A stretch of 64,000 nt of DNA from UBA1757 sp045627385 (GCA_045627385.1 JAZQNO010000026.1:1-64000); one strand, 5' to 3'; counted from the first letter of the stretch, positions 25,196 to 34,555 are shown. Made by a program: numbers and translations. Notes: generated by a model from the letters alone, not told the origin.

Positions 25196-25879
25196 TCAGT
25201 TCTGCAGGCGGAACACGACAGGCAGCGTGTAGCGCACGCGCACGGCCTTGCCTTGCTGCTTGCCGGGTTTCCAGTCGGGCATCAGGTTGATGACGCGAAG
25301 CGCTTCCTTGTCGAGGTTGGGATCCACGGAGCGGATGACTTCGGCGCCGGTGATGTGTCCCTTGCCGTCAACGACGAAGGAACAGATGACACGGCCCTGG
25401 ATACCGTTTTCCAATGCGATTTGCGGGAACTTCAGATTCTTCTTGATAAAGGCTTGCATGGCCGCTTCACCGCCGGGGAACGAAGGCATTTCCTCGACCA
25501 CGACGAAAACTTCGCCTTCAGGATCGTAATCTTCACCGAATTCGTCGCCATAGTTCTGGATGACAGCCTCTTCAGGGTCGTCTTCAATAGATTCGAACTC
25601 GACATCCTCTTCCAGCGTGTTGTCTTCTACGATTTGGATAAGGTCTGCCTGAACGGTTTGTGGTGGCGGTGGTGGTGGCGGAATGTATTGACGTGTGATT
25701 TCTACCATCACTTCTTCTTCAACCACTCCGGCCGACTCGTCGATTTCCAGCACATTGACTTCAGTATTGGACAACTCGAAGCCGATGAAGAGGAAACCGA
25801 GCGCAATGGCCAAACCCATCAGGAAATAGGTGCCGCGATTGAGCTCAAGGTTCGCTTTTTTAGATTTTTTCTCTTCCAT
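25196..25879 (-). CDS. tonB: TonB family energy transducer
   Basis: A 227-residue protein that links ExbBD to outer-membrane receptors. A cytoplasmic lysine-rich start (MEEKKSKK) and one transmembrane helix (YFLMGLAIALGFLFIGFEL) come first. A periplasmic linker with seven prolines (IPPPPPPPQ) and a long acidic part follows. The C-terminal TonB domain has SFPGGEAAMQAFI, GRVICSFVVDGKG and the DPNLDKEALRV segment. ATG 25879 is used because the earlier in-frame start (25915) falls inside the promoter. It is monocistronic by promoter and terminator. Confidence 0.95.
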   Translation of the reverse strand: MEEKKSKKANLELNRGTYFLMGLAIALGFLFIGFELSNTEVNVLEIDESAGVVEEEVMVEITRQYIPPPPPPPQTVQADLIQIVEDNTLEEDVEFESIEDDPEEAVIQNYGDEFGEDYDPEGEVFVVVEEMPSFPGGEAAMQAFIKKNLKFPQIALENGIQGRVICSFVVDGKGHITGAEVIRSVDPNLDKEALRVINLMPDWKPGKQQGKAVRVRYTLPVVFRLQN

Positions 25880-25912
25880 TGTATATAGGAGTATTATGTA
25901 CGCTCTGAACTG

Positions 25913-25920
25913 CAAAGATA
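25913..25920 (-). promoter_or_regulatory. TAnnTTTG -7 element for tonB
   Basis: The minus strand reads TATCTTTG. The predicted transcript starts near 25906, about 27 bases before the ATG at 25879. Confidence 0.55.
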
Positions 25921-25982
25921 CTTTTTTTTGGACAAAAAAAGCATTTCTCCCTAAAAAATTAAAAGGATGAGCATTTTTTCAA

Positions 25983-25990
25983 GTACCTTT
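25983..25990 (+). promoter_or_regulatory. TAnnTTTG -7 element for porQ
   Basis: TACCTTTG lies ten bases before the ATG at 26000. The mRNA would have a very short or no leader. If correct, the in-frame ATG at 25967 is not used. Confidence 0.5.
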
Positions 25991-25999
25991 GACCTCGGT

Positions 26000-26992
26000 A
26001 TGAAGAGACATCTGTTTATCGTCTGTCTGGTGATGTGGGGCTGCCTGCCGGTTTTCAGCAAAACAGGGCAGTCGGTCTATCCTTTTCTGGAGTTGCCCAC
26101 CTCCACACTGGCCGCCGGTTTGGGAGGTCAGACTGTGTCTTCACCCGAAAACGACCTGATGCTCGGGTTCCAAAGCCCGGCCAGCATCCGGCCGGAGATG
26201 CACAAACAGCTCTCACTGGGCTTCATGAACTACATTTCCGACACCAAAGTCGGACAAGTCGCCTACAGTCAGCGCTTCAAATCGGACCGCGTCTGGATGG
26301 CCGGTGTCCGCTATTTCGACTACGGGCACATCACCTCGGCCGACATCTACGGCAATCAGACCGGAGAGACCTTTGCCAAAGACATCGCCTTGAGCGGCGC
26401 ATACAGTTTCCTCTTGGCGGAAAATTGGCGCGGAGGCATATCGGCCGACTTCATCTATTCGGCCATGGACGTCTACACATCGGTCGGACTCGGTGTCAAC
26501 CTGGGTGTCACCTACAGCAATCCCGACAAACTGTTGTGGGGCGGTTTCAGCGTTAGCGGACTCGGTTCGCAGTTCAGCGCCTATGACGAAACGCGCGAAA
26601 ATCTTCCCTGGGACATCCGCTTGGGCCTCACCAAGGGTTTGGAACACGCACCTTTCCGCCTGACCGCCACCCTTTACGGCAGCCAACTCGACCAGACCTA
26701 TTACAACAGTGACGAGAATAAGACGGAAACTGTGGACAAGCTGGTGACAGCCGTGATGCGTCACGTGCTGCTCGGCGTCGAGATTCTTCCGTCGGACAAT
26801 CTGCTGTTCTGCGTGGGGCTCAATCCCCGCCGGCGGAGCGACATGGCGCTCGAACAACGCGATATGCTGACGGGCATGAGCGCTGCTTTCAACTTGAAAG
26901 TCAAGAAAATGCGAATTGGAGCATCCTTCGCCAGATACCATCAGGCAGGCAATTCCCTTCAAATGACCTTTGCCACCAGTTTCGATAAATAA
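26000..26992 (+). CDS. porQ: T9SS protein PorQ
   Basis: 330 residues from ATG 26000, chosen because MKRHLFIVCLVMW is a signal peptide. The sequence YPFLELPTSTLAAGLGG, followed by repeated beta-strand pairs and a final FATSFDK, matches the PorQ/PorV-like outer-membrane barrels of the T9SS. Known biology: PorQ belongs to the PorU-V-Q-Z attachment complex that cleaves and anchors cargo. Location just upstream of cmk and ispH is a conserved Bacteroidetes order. An in-frame ATG at 25967 is the alternative start. Confidence 0.9.
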   Translation: MKRHLFIVCLVMWGCLPVFSKTGQSVYPFLELPTSTLAAGLGGQTVSSPENDLMLGFQSPASIRPEMHKQLSLGFMNYISDTKVGQVAYSQRFKSDRVWMAGVRYFDYGHITSADIYGNQTGETFAKDIALSGAYSFLLAENWRGGISADFIYSAMDVYTSVGLGVNLGVTYSNPDKLLWGGFSVSGLGSQFSAYDETRENLPWDIRLGLTKGLEHAPFRLTATLYGSQLDQTYYNSDENKTETVDKLVTAVMRHVLLGVEILPSDNLLFCVGLNPRRRSDMALEQRDMLTGMSAAFNLKVKKMRIGASFARYHQAGNSLQMTFATSFDK

Positions 26993-27000
26993 GACTCTAT

Positions 27001-27705
27001 ATGGAAAAAAAGATCGTTGTGGCCGTCGATGGCCATTCCTCCAGCGGCAAAAGCACCATGGCCAAAGAACTGGCCCGCCGTCACCACTATATTTTCATAG
27101 ACACCGGCGCCATGTACCGCGCAGTCACCCTCTATGCGCTGCGCCACCACATGTTTTCCGCCGACGGGCAGCTCGACTCCCAGGCGCTGACCGACCGCCT
27201 GAATGAAATCCATGTCGGTTTCACCACCGATGAAAACGGGAACAGCCTGGTCACTCTGAACGGAGAAACCGTCGAAAATGAAATTCGCGGATTGAGGGTT
27301 TCCAATGCGGTCAGTCCGGTTTCCACCATTCCCGAAGTGCGTGCTGCCATGGTCGAACAGCAACGGGAAATGGGCAAGGCGCGCGGTGTCGTCATGGACG
27401 GCAGAGACATCGGAACCGTAGTCTTTCCTGATGCGGAACTCAAATTTTTCGTCACCGCCAGCGCCGAAATACGAGCCAGACGCCGTTTCGACGAGCTGAA
27501 AGCCAAAGGACAGGAAGCCAGTTATGAGGATATTCTGGACAATGTCATCACTCGAGACCGCATCGATTCAAGTCGCGCCACCAGTCCGCTCCGTCAAGCC
27601 GAAGACGCCATTCTCTGCGACAGCAGCCATATGAGCGTTGACGAACAGAACGACTGGGCTGATGCCATTTTCAAGGCCAAAATAGATGAAGTCAATAGAG
27701 ATTGA
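27001..27705 (+). CDS. cmk: cytidylate kinase
   Basis: A 234-residue nucleoside monophosphate kinase phosphorylating CMP and dCMP. It shows VVAVDGHSSSGKSTMAKELA (P-loop), DTGAMYRAVTL, MDGRDIGTVVFPDAELKFF and RDRIDSSRATSPLRQAEDA, the latter holding the substrate-site Arg and Asp residues. It starts eight bases after porQ and overlaps ispH by 20 bases, so the three genes are probably co-transcribed. Confidence 0.96.
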   Translation: MEKKIVVAVDGHSSSGKSTMAKELARRHHYIFIDTGAMYRAVTLYALRHHMFSADGQLDSQALTDRLNEIHVGFTTDENGNSLVTLNGETVENEIRGLRVSNAVSPVSTIPEVRAAMVEQQREMGKARGVVMDGRDIGTVVFPDAELKFFVTASAEIRARRRFDELKAKGQEASYEDILDNVITRDRIDSSRATSPLRQAEDAILCDSSHMSVDEQNDWADAIFKAKIDEVNRD

Positions 27706-28576
27706 CAGTGGTTCCGGATTCTGCTTCGGTGTGGTCAAAGCCATCCGAAAGGCGGAAGAGCAACTGGAATCTCAGGGGCAGCTCTACTGTCTGGGCGACA
27801 TAGTTCACAACACCATAGAGGTGGAACGCCTGCGCGAGAAAGGGCTCCAGACGCTCACCCACGAGCAGATGGAGCATCTGCACGATGCGCACGTGCTGTT
27901 CCGCGCCCATGGAGAACCGCCTTCGACCTATGAACTGGCCCGTAAAAACCGTTTGGAAGTCATTGACGCCACTTGTCCCGTAGTACTTCATCTGCAGCAG
28001 CGGATCAAAAAAATATTCCAGGAAAGAGGTCAGGATGTCCAACTGCTGATATTCGGAAAAGCCGGGCATGCCGAAGTGAACGGATTGGTCGGGCAAACTG
28101 AAAATCATGCGATCGTATTGGAGAAGCTTTCTGACATCGGCAAAATCGACCCTTCCAAGGACTGCGTCCTGTTTTCACAGACCACCCAGTCGAAACAGGA
28201 TTACGATGTGCTCATCGAAGCCATCTCGAAGCATCTGCAGCCGGGTGTCTCTTTCGAACATTTCGACACCGTATGCCGTCATTTCGGAAACCGGATACCT
28301 CAGATCCGGGAATTCGCATCGCGGCACGACTGCATCCTTTTTGTAAGCGACGCGAAAAGTTCCAACGGAAAGGCTCTTCTGAACGCTTGCCGGCAAATCA
28401 ATTCCAACACCCATTTCGTTTCGGGTCCCGAAGATTTGAAAGCCGAATGGTTCGACGGGCTCGACAGTGTCGGCATCTGCGGCGCCACGTCGACACCCGT
28501 CTGGCTGATGGAGCAAGTCAGAGACGCTGTCCGAAATATCGGTCCAGCAAATCCTGAGCGGCACGGAAAGGCGTGA
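27686..28576 (+). CDS. ispH: 4-hydroxy-3-methylbut-2-enyl diphosphate reductase
   Basis: A 296-residue iron-sulfur enzyme, last step of the MEP isoprenoid pathway, making IPP and DMAPP. The three cluster cysteines are in GFCFGV (near 13), DATCPVV (near 96) and DTVCRHFG (near 197). RAHGEPPS, the GICGATSTP segment and SKSSNGKAL-like SDAKSSNGKA are also family features. Its last 59 bases overlap the convergent meaB gene. Confidence 0.96.
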   Translation: MKSIEIDSGSGFCFGVVKAIRKAEEQLESQGQLYCLGDIVHNTIEVERLREKGLQTLTHEQMEHLHDAHVLFRAHGEPPSTYELARKNRLEVIDATCPVVLHLQQRIKKIFQERGQDVQLLIFGKAGHAEVNGLVGQTENHAIVLEKLSDIGKIDPSKDCVLFSQTTQSKQDYDVLIEAISKHLQPGVSFEHFDTVCRHFGNRIPQIREFASRHDCILFVSDAKSSNGKALLNACRQINSNTHFVSGPEDLKAEWFDGLDSVGICGATSTPVWLMEQVRDAVRNIGPANPERHGKA

Positions 28577-29609
28577 TTTCCTGTCCCAAAACCTGTTGTT
28601 CCTTCTGGGCAATCAAGGTTTCTATCTCCGGATTGAGATAGAAATGGTTTTTGAGCGCCTCATCGATCGTTTCACGCATCCAGTAACTTTCCTGACGGCG
28701 GCGGCGAGCTTCGAAAACGCCGTTGCTCCGCACCAGGCTGATGTATTCGTCGACCATTTTCAGCACATCGTGAATACCGATCTGCTCCAGACCGGAATAG
28801 GTGATGACTTTGGGACGCTGACCGGCCTCCGGCATCGGGAACAGTTGCAAAGCGTTGCGATAATGGGCGGCGGCCAATCTGGCCCGCTGGTAATTGTCGC
28901 CGTCTGCCTTGTTGATGGCAATGCCGTCAGACATTTCCATAATGCCGCGTTTGATGCCTTGCAACTCGTCGCCGGCTCCGGCAATCTGAATGAGCAGGAA
29001 AAAGTCGACCATGGAATGGACCGCGGTTTCCGACTGACCGACACCGACCGTCTCTACAAAAACCGTATCGAATCCGGCAGCCTCGCAAAGCACAATCGAT
29101 TCGCGGGTCTTGCGGGCCACTCCGCCCAGCGAACAGCCGCTCGGGGAAGGGCGGATGAAAGCGTCTTCCTGAACGGAAAGCTGTTCCATACGGGTCTTGT
29201 CTCCCAAAATGCTGCCACGGCTGCGCTCGCTGCTCGGATCGATGGCCAAAACGGCCAATTTGTGACCCTGACGCAACAGTTCCATGCCGAAAGCTTCGAT
29301 AGAGGTGCTTTTGCCGGCGCCCGGGACACCGGTGATGCCCCAACGGACCGAATGTCCGGCATAAGGCAGACACTTTTCGATAATTTCTGCCGCCATCGTC
29401 TGATGGGCCGGAAGTGCGCTTTCAATCATCGTAACGGCCTGACTCAGCATCACTTTATTGCCTTTCCGTATGCCTTCGACATATTCGGAAGCCGTGTACT
29501 GGGGCCGGCGCGGACGCTTGGTCAGGTAAGGGTTGACAATGGGCTGGCTGCTGACGCCTTCATTGACAGACAGACCTTTGTAGCGTTCGTCGTTTTCGGG
29601 ATGTTCCAT
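28518..29609 (-). CDS. meaB: methylmalonyl-CoA mutase-associated GTPase MeaB
   Basis: A 363-residue G3E-type GTPase that protects and reloads the B12-dependent methylmalonyl-CoA mutase. P-loop GITGVPGAGKST, the switch region DPSSERSRGSILGDKTRM, the Walker B region DTVFVETVGVGQSE and base-recognition NKADGDN are all present. The mutase subunits are not in this window. It overlaps ispH tail-to-tail and starts six bases before the DUF1573 gene end. Confidence 0.96.
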   Translation of the reverse strand: MEHPENDERYKGLSVNEGVSSQPIVNPYLTKRPRRPQYTASEYVEGIRKGNKVMLSQAVTMIESALPAHQTMAAEIIEKCLPYAGHSVRWGITGVPGAGKSTSIEAFGMELLRQGHKLAVLAIDPSSERSRGSILGDKTRMEQLSVQEDAFIRPSPSGCSLGGVARKTRESIVLCEAAGFDTVFVETVGVGQSETAVHSMVDFFLLIQIAGAGDELQGIKRGIMEMSDGIAINKADGDNYQRARLAAAHYRNALQLFPMPEAGQRPKVITYSGLEQIGIHDVLKMVDEYISLVRSNGVFEARRRRQESYWMRETIDEALKNHFYLNPEIETLIAQKEQQVLGQEITPFRAAQDLLDRYFGQRL

Positions 29610-29615
29610 AAATGT

Positions 29616-30737
29616 TCAATCTGTGATCTCAGCCTGGACCGTCAAACGCTTGCGCGACATTTTGGGGTCGTTGGTAATCACCTCGATGTTGTACTTCACA
29701 AATGATTCGGCCTTGCTGCAGTTCAGTTCGAAACGCAAGCGGGTCGATTTGCCGGGAGCCACTTCCATCTTATCGGCCTTGACATAGAGCGCATCAATCT
29801 GAGAAACGATTTTACGAATCTTCAATGGAGCTTTTCCGTCGTTGTAGATGGTGAGGTAGGCTTTCGCTTTCTTTTTGGAGCGGACCTTTCCGAAATCGAG
29901 CGTCGTGCTGGAAAATCGGAGTTCGGGCACGGCGCTTTCGGCCGTCAATTGGGAAAAATCTTCCAGGAGATTGGCTGTCACGGTGATTTTGCCCGAGATG
30001 TGTTCAACGCCCTCACCTTCGATGTTGAGATAGAATTCGTCTTCGCACTTTCCGAAATCGTGAGCGGTTTCGGAAAGGTAAGTAATGGACACGAATCCCG
30101 TCTCTCCGGCCGGAAGGCTCGTGTTGGAAATCGTCGCTTTCAAATGCTTGGGCAGTTCTGACAAGCTTAGATTCAGTGGCTGGTTTTCCAGCGTGTTGTA
30201 AATGGCGATGCTCTCGGTACGGACACTTCCGATGGATATGTCACCGAATGCCACTGTGTTCCGTTTCAAACGGAGAGGTCCGTAAACTTTGGGGAAATTG
30301 GTTTCGACAGAATTCTCGCGTTCGCGCACCGTTCCGCGGATGGTCAGAGTGACACTGTTGGCCGATCCGTTGGAATAGACCATGATGGACTTGCTGAAAT
30401 TGCCGGGACGTCCGGTCGTATTGTAGGCCACCTGGATGTAGCTCGTATCTCCGGGAGCGAGAGGCTGACGTGAGAAGGTGGGCGTCGTACAGCCGCACGA
30501 AGCCGTAACACGTCTGATTTCCAAAGGTTTGTTACCTGTATTGATATACATGAACTCACATTTCAGCAAGCCGGCTTCTTCGCGGGCTGTACCGAAATCG
30601 TGAACTCTGATGGGAAAATAAATCTTCGCTCCGTCAGAAGTCTGAGCCAGAGCGTCAGGGACGGAAAAAACAAGTCCGAGAAGCAAGGCGACTGCTGTCA
30701 GAAACCGCCTGCCTAATGTGTTAGCCTTTTTTGACAT
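29616..30737 (-). CDS. DUF1573 family exported protein
   Basis: About 373 residues with a signal peptide (MSKKANTLGRRFLTAVALLL, cut near ALAQ). It carries DUF1573/ASH-like immunoglobulin repeats: VHDFGTAREEAGLLKC, TASCGCTTPTF, then similar strands at about 165-250 and 285-370. The CGCTTP stretch is a family hallmark. The function of these periplasmic or surface domains is not established. Start at ATG 30737 overlaps folA by 17 bases; ATG 30746 is possible. Confidence 0.88.
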   Translation of the reverse strand: MSKKANTLGRRFLTAVALLLGLVFSVPDALAQTSDGAKIYFPIRVHDFGTAREEAGLLKCEFMYINTGNKPLEIRRVTASCGCTTPTFSRQPLAPGDTSYIQVAYNTTGRPGNFSKSIMVYSNGSANSVTLTIRGTVRERENSVETNFPKVYGPLRLKRNTVAFGDISIGSVRTESIAIYNTLENQPLNLSLSELPKHLKATISNTSLPAGETGFVSITYLSETAHDFGKCEDEFYLNIEGEGVEHISGKITVTANLLEDFSQLTAESAVPELRFSSTTLDFGKVRSKKKAKAYLTIYNDGKAPLKIRKIVSQIDALYVKADKMEVAPGKSTRLRFELNCSKAESFVKYNIEVITNDPKMSRKRLTVQAEITD

Positions 30738-31209
30738 AATGGACATATGAATAGGGAATCTCCGCATCGAGATGGTCTTCCCGACTGTCTTCCACCCAAA
30801 CGTTCATATCGATTTCAGGGAAAAAGGCGTCGGCCTCGAATTCACGGTGAATCCACGTGATATAGAGTGAGTTGACGTATTCCATAGCCTGACGGTAAAC
30901 CATGGCGCCGCCCATGAAGAAAACAGATTCCTCTCCTTCGCACATGGCCAGCACTTCGGGAAAGGATTTGGCGACTTCACAACCGGGAAACTCCTGGTCG
31001 TCAAACGGGTAGAGAACGATATTACGACGGTTCGGAAGCGCGCCCTTGGGCAGCGAACGGAATGTATTGCTGCCCATGATGACCGTATGGCCGGAGGTGA
31101 CTGCCTTGAAATGTTTCAAGTCGTCCGAGAGGTGACAAAGCAGACGGTTATCTTTTCCGATGCCGTAATTTTCAGCGACGGCCACGATTGATGCGATTTC
31201 CATAATCAT
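30721..31209 (-). CDS. folA: dihydrofolate reductase
   Basis: A 162-residue enzyme reducing dihydrofolate to tetrahydrofolate with NADPH. The sequence IASIVAVAENYGIGKDNRLLCHLSDDLKHFK holds the substrate site; VIMGSNTFRSLP, PNRRNIVL and FFMGGAMVYRQAM follow as cofactor-binding parts. In the first of these the best single marker is ENYGIGKDN. The first ATG overlaps the upstream DUF4861 stop by four bases. thyA is distant (11899-12693). Confidence 0.96.
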   Translation of the reverse strand: MIMEIASIVAVAENYGIGKDNRLLCHLSDDLKHFKAVTSGHTVIMGSNTFRSLPKGALPNRRNIVLYPFDDQEFPGCEVAKSFPEVLAMCEGEESVFFMGGAMVYRQAMEYVNSLYITWIHREFEADAFFPEIDMNVWVEDSREDHLDAEIPYSYVHYVKKG

Positions 31210-32066
31210 TTGGTTTCGAGAACGTATTTGATGAATTTAGCGGCATTGTTGAGATCGGCTTCCTTTTCGCCGGCCGAAACGATACGCGTTTTGAAATGAC
31301 GGGTGGGACGGCTCACGACGAAAATGCCTTCGTCGCTGATTTTCTTCTGACAAACCGATGCTTGGGGATAGACCATACCGCCGCCGATCAGGATGGGATT
31401 TTGTGAGACGTCTGCCGGATGACGTCCCCAAACGGCGATATGTCCGTCTGTCGTTTCACGCTGACATCCCGGATGGGAATTGACACCGGTGACAAACTGC
31501 ACTTTGCCGCCTTTTTTGCTGAAGGCTTCGGCCGTGGCCCATCGGCTGTCGTTGCTGACAGTCACACGGATGAGAATGTCGTAGCCTTTTCCGTTGAAGT
31601 CGACGCCCTTGGCCAACATCTCGGCCCAAGCGCCTTTTTTGGTCTTGCCGACACGGATTTCGCGTCCCTGGCCAGCCACCAGGTCGATGACATTTTCGCC
31701 GTCCCAAAGTTTGTAACCGCCCAAGCCGACCGTCTTGCCGACTTTGTATTCGTCACATCCGAAACCCTGTTCCGTCTGCATCTGAACGCTCGGATACCAG
31801 TGGGCGGCGGCCAGTTCCAAACCCGGTTTCTGTTTGGTGTACACATCGATGGATCCGCTGTTGTTGAAATAGATGCGGAGAGCCATATACATATTTTCCA
31901 CTGCAGGTCCGTGGTGTCCGATCAGTTTGTAGCAGTCGGCTTGCGGAGAAATTATTTCCGTCAGCTGGATGCTGTCGCTGCGCCAGAACAGACTCACATC
32001 AGACTGAGCCTCCGCCAAAGAAGGAAGAAGCGCGCCAATCAGGAAAAGCAAAATCGTCTTTTTCAT
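31206..32066 (-). CDS. DUF4861 family exported protein
   Basis: 286 residues from ATG 32066 with a signal peptide (MKKTILLFLIGALLPS, cut near AEAQ). GCDEYKVGKTVGLGG and KLWDGENV match the DUF4861 family, which in Bacteroidetes is often found near carbohydrate-degrading genes. The biochemical role is not known to me. Here no glycan enzymes are adjacent; it is placed between argH and folA and coupled to folA by an ATGA overlap. Confidence 0.75.
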   Translation of the reverse strand: MKKTILLFLIGALLPSLAEAQSDVSLFWRSDSIQLTEIISPQADCYKLIGHHGPAVENMYMALRIYFNNSGSIDVYTKQKPGLELAAAHWYPSVQMQTEQGFGCDEYKVGKTVGLGGYKLWDGENVIDLVAGQGREIRVGKTKKGAWAEMLAKGVDFNGKGYDILIRVTVSNDSRWATAEAFSKKGGKVQFVTGVNSHPGCQRETTDGHIAVWGRHPADVSQNPILIGGGMVYPQASVCQKKISDEGIFVVSRPTRHFKTRIVSAGEKEADLNNAAKFIKYVLETK

Positions 32067-32098
32067 AATCACCCTATTTATTCAGTTTGTAAAGATTC

Positions 32099-33439
32099 TC
32101 ATTCACCTGCCAGCAAAGCCCGTTCGGCCGACTCCACCTTTTCGATGCCGAAACGTCCGGCCAGCTGACGCATGCGCGAAGCGATGGCCTCGTTGCAGAG
32201 ATTGCCGATACTGCCTTCGTGCGTATGATTCACCTGCTTGTCGGAAGAGAACTGACCGGCCTCGATTTCCAGGCCCACCTGGCGGTAAGCGTCACGGAAG
32301 GGCACGCCTTCCAACACTCGGCGGTTGACTTCTTCCACACTGAAAATGTGCAGGTATCGGTCATCCTCGAGAATATGTTCATTGACAGTGATGTGGCTCA
32401 GGCATACGGACACCATCTTCAGGCAGTCGATCAGTTCGTCGAAGGCAGGAATGAACTGTTCCTTGATGAGCTGCATGTCGCGGAAGTATCCGGAGGGCAG
32501 ATTCTGGATGATCGACGAGATGTCTGCCGGAAGCGACTGAAGGCGGTTGCATTTGGCGCGGGTCAGTTCGAAGACATCGGGATTCTTCTTGTGGGGCATG
32601 ATGCTCGAACCCGTCGTGAACTCAGCCGGCAATTTGATGAAGCCGAAATTCTGAGAATTGAACATACAGGCGTCGAAGGCCAGTTTGGACAGCGTTCCCG
32701 CGATGGAGGCGATGGCAAAGGCCACGGTACGTTCCATCTTTCCGCGTCCCATTTGGGCGTAGACCACATTGTAGTTCATATCGTCAAAGCCCAGCAGTTC
32801 GGTGGTCCGACGGCGGTTGAGCGGGAACGACGAGCCGTATCCGGCAGCCGAGCCAAGCGGATTGCGGTTGCAGATGCGGTAAGCGGCCTCAAGCAGCTGC
32901 ACATCGTCGACCAGCGACTCGGCATAGGCGCCGAACCAGAGGCCGAAAGATGAGGGCATGGCAATCTGAAGGTGCGTGTAGCCCGGCATCAGCACCTGTT
33001 TGTACTTTTCGCTCTGGGCCTGCAGCACGTCGAACAGATTGAGCACGCCGTCGAGCAGTCGGGCTATTCTGGCACGGGTGAACAGGCGCAAGTCCAAGAG
33101 CACCTGATCGTTGCGGGAACGGCCGCTGTGGATTTCCTTGCCCAAGTCGCCCAAGTGTCGGGTCAGTTGGAGCTCCACCTGCGAATGGATGTCTTCCACA
33201 CCGGGTTCGATGGAGAACTTCCCCTCGCCTATCTGCCTGTAAATGCCCCGAAGGCCTTCAAGGATAGACGGCAGATGGGACGGGTCAATCAGACCGACTT
33301 CCGAAAGCATCGTGACATGGGCCATGGAGCCCAGCACGTCGTAAGGGGCCAGATACATGTCCATTTCCGGATCGTGTCCCACCGTAAAGCGTTCGATTTC
33401 CTTGTCGACGATGGTATTTTTCTGCCAGAGTTTATTCAT
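32099..33439 (-). CDS. argH: argininosuccinate lyase
   Basis: A 446-residue enzyme splitting argininosuccinate to arginine and fumarate, the last step of arginine synthesis. It contains DIHSQVELQLT, SGRSRNDQVLLDLRLF, MPGYTHLQIAMP and the superfamily signature GSSIMPHKKNPD with the catalytic Ser in its flexible loop. Start ATG 33439; the in-frame TTG at 33445 would overlap the upstream stop. No other arginine genes are nearby. Confidence 0.97.
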   Translation of the reverse strand: MNKLWQKNTIVDKEIERFTVGHDPEMDMYLAPYDVLGSMAHVTMLSEVGLIDPSHLPSILEGLRGIYRQIGEGKFSIEPGVEDIHSQVELQLTRHLGDLGKEIHSGRSRNDQVLLDLRLFTRARIARLLDGVLNLFDVLQAQSEKYKQVLMPGYTHLQIAMPSSFGLWFGAYAESLVDDVQLLEAAYRICNRNPLGSAAGYGSSFPLNRRRTTELLGFDDMNYNVVYAQMGRGKMERTVAFAIASIAGTLSKLAFDACMFNSQNFGFIKLPAEFTTGSSIMPHKKNPDVFELTRAKCNRLQSLPADISSIIQNLPSGYFRDMQLIKEQFIPAFDELIDCLKMVSVCLSHITVNEHILEDDRYLHIFSVEEVNRRVLEGVPFRDAYRQVGLEIEAGQFSSDKQVNHTHEGSIGNLCNEAIASRMRQLAGRFGIEKVESAERALLAGE

Positions 33440-33441
33440 TT

Positions 33442-33864
33442 TCAATAACTTATAGTCCCATTACTCAAAACGTCAGCCGCTTGGTCGATGCCGTCTTTCA
33501 GATATTTGTTCACGACAGCCTTCAACATGAAAGGAATGTCGGCGTGAAGGGTGAGCCGGATAAAACAGGATTCGGCGTCCTTTTCTTTTATCTGAAGCCA
33601 GCCGGTCATGCTGATGGGCGATTCTTCCGTCTGAATCTTGACCGTCTTTCCGGGTTCACGATCCACGATTCTGAGAGCCAAACGGTTGACTCCCGGATAA
33701 TTGACCTTGCAACTGCAGGAATCGCTGTCGCAACGGAAATCGCTCACCTTGTCAGCCGGCAGCAGAGCTCCATAGGCATCCAACTGGCTCATGTCGGAGA
33801 GCTTGGCAAAAACAGCTTCCTTAGAAGCGTTGACCACTTTGACCTTGCTAACGTATTCAGTCAT
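33442..33864 (-). CDS. SRPBCC / START-like fold small protein
   Basis: A 140-residue protein with the helix-grip pattern: an N-terminal strand, then a helix around SKEAVFAKLSDMSQLD, then strands including MTGWLQIKE and a long C-terminal helix (FMLKAVVNKYLKDGIDQAADVL). This fits the polyketide-cyclase/SRPBCC family, which binds hydrophobic ligands. No signal peptide is seen, so it should be cytosolic. It lies 12 bases after pyrE and two bases before argH. The ligand is unknown. Confidence 0.7.
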   Translation of the reverse strand: MTEYVSKVKVVNASKEAVFAKLSDMSQLDAYGALLPADKVSDFRCDSDSCSCKVNYPGVNRLALRIVDREPGKTVKIQTEESPISMTGWLQIKEKDAESCFIRLTLHADIPFMLKAVVNKYLKDGIDQAADVLSNGTISY

Positions 33865-33876
33865 AAGGAGAAATTC

Positions 33877-34512
33877 TTAAATACCCCATTCAGACGGATT
33901 GTTGCGCCATTCGAGCAGGGTCTCCATCTGACCATCTGTGACATAGTTGGTTCTCAGGGCTTCTTCAATGACGACGTGATAGTTGCAGAGCGTGTCGAGA
34001 TGGACATCGGCCATGTCAAAGGCTTCTTCCGCCTGGGGAAATCCATAGGTGAAATTGGCGACCATTCCCAGCACTTCCACACCTGCGGCGCGGACCGATT
34101 CGACAGCCTTCAAACTGCTGCTGCCGGTCGAAATGAGGTCTTCGATGACAACAGCTTTCTGACCGGGGAGCAACTGGCCTTCAATGGTGTTGCCCATTCC
34201 GTGGTCCTTCGGCTTGGGACGGACATATGCGAAAGGCAGCTGAAGCAGGTCGGCCACCAAGGCGCCTTGAGCGATGGCACCCGTGGCCACGCCAACGATG
34301 ACATTGGCCTGGGGATACTTTTCGCGCACCACGGCGGCAAGTTCCTCTTTGATGAGCGTTCTCAGTTCGGGATAGGCCAAAGTCTGGCGATTATCGCAAT
34401 AGATAGGTGATTTCCAACCGCTTGCCCAAGTAAAGGGCTCGTTCGGACGAAGTTTGACTGCTTTGATTCGGAGCAGTTCTCGGGCTATCTGCCCAGCGCT
34501 TTGCTGATTCAT
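33877..34512 (-). CDS. pyrE: orotate phosphoribosyltransferase
   Basis: A 211-residue pyrimidine synthesis enzyme adding PRPP-derived ribose phosphate to orotate. ASGWKSPIYCDNR, VGVATGAIAQGALVA, RPKPKDHG and the PRPP loop AVVIEDLISTGSS are diagnostic. ATG 34512 (MNQQSAGQIA) is the start; the longer frame to 34536 runs into the promoter element at 34534-34541. It is followed by the SRPBCC gene after 12 bases. Confidence 0.96.
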   Translation of the reverse strand: MNQQSAGQIARELLRIKAVKLRPNEPFTWASGWKSPIYCDNRQTLAYPELRTLIKEELAAVVREKYPQANVIVGVATGAIAQGALVADLLQLPFAYVRPKPKDHGMGNTIEGQLLPGQKAVVIEDLISTGSSSLKAVESVRAAGVEVLGMVANFTYGFPQAEEAFDMADVHLDTLCNYHVVIEEALRTNYVTDGQMETLLEWRNNPSEWGI

Positions 34513-34533
34513 TTCAATTGTATTTATGATGTG

Positions 34534-34541
34534 CAAAAATA
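34534..34541 (-). promoter_or_regulatory. TAnnTTTG -7 element for pyrE
   Basis: The minus strand reads TATTTTTG. The predicted start is about 15 bases upstream of the pyrE ATG at 34512, so the leader is short. It also separates pyrE from comFC transcription. Confidence 0.55.
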
Positions 34542-34555
34542 AGGAATTTTTCAGT

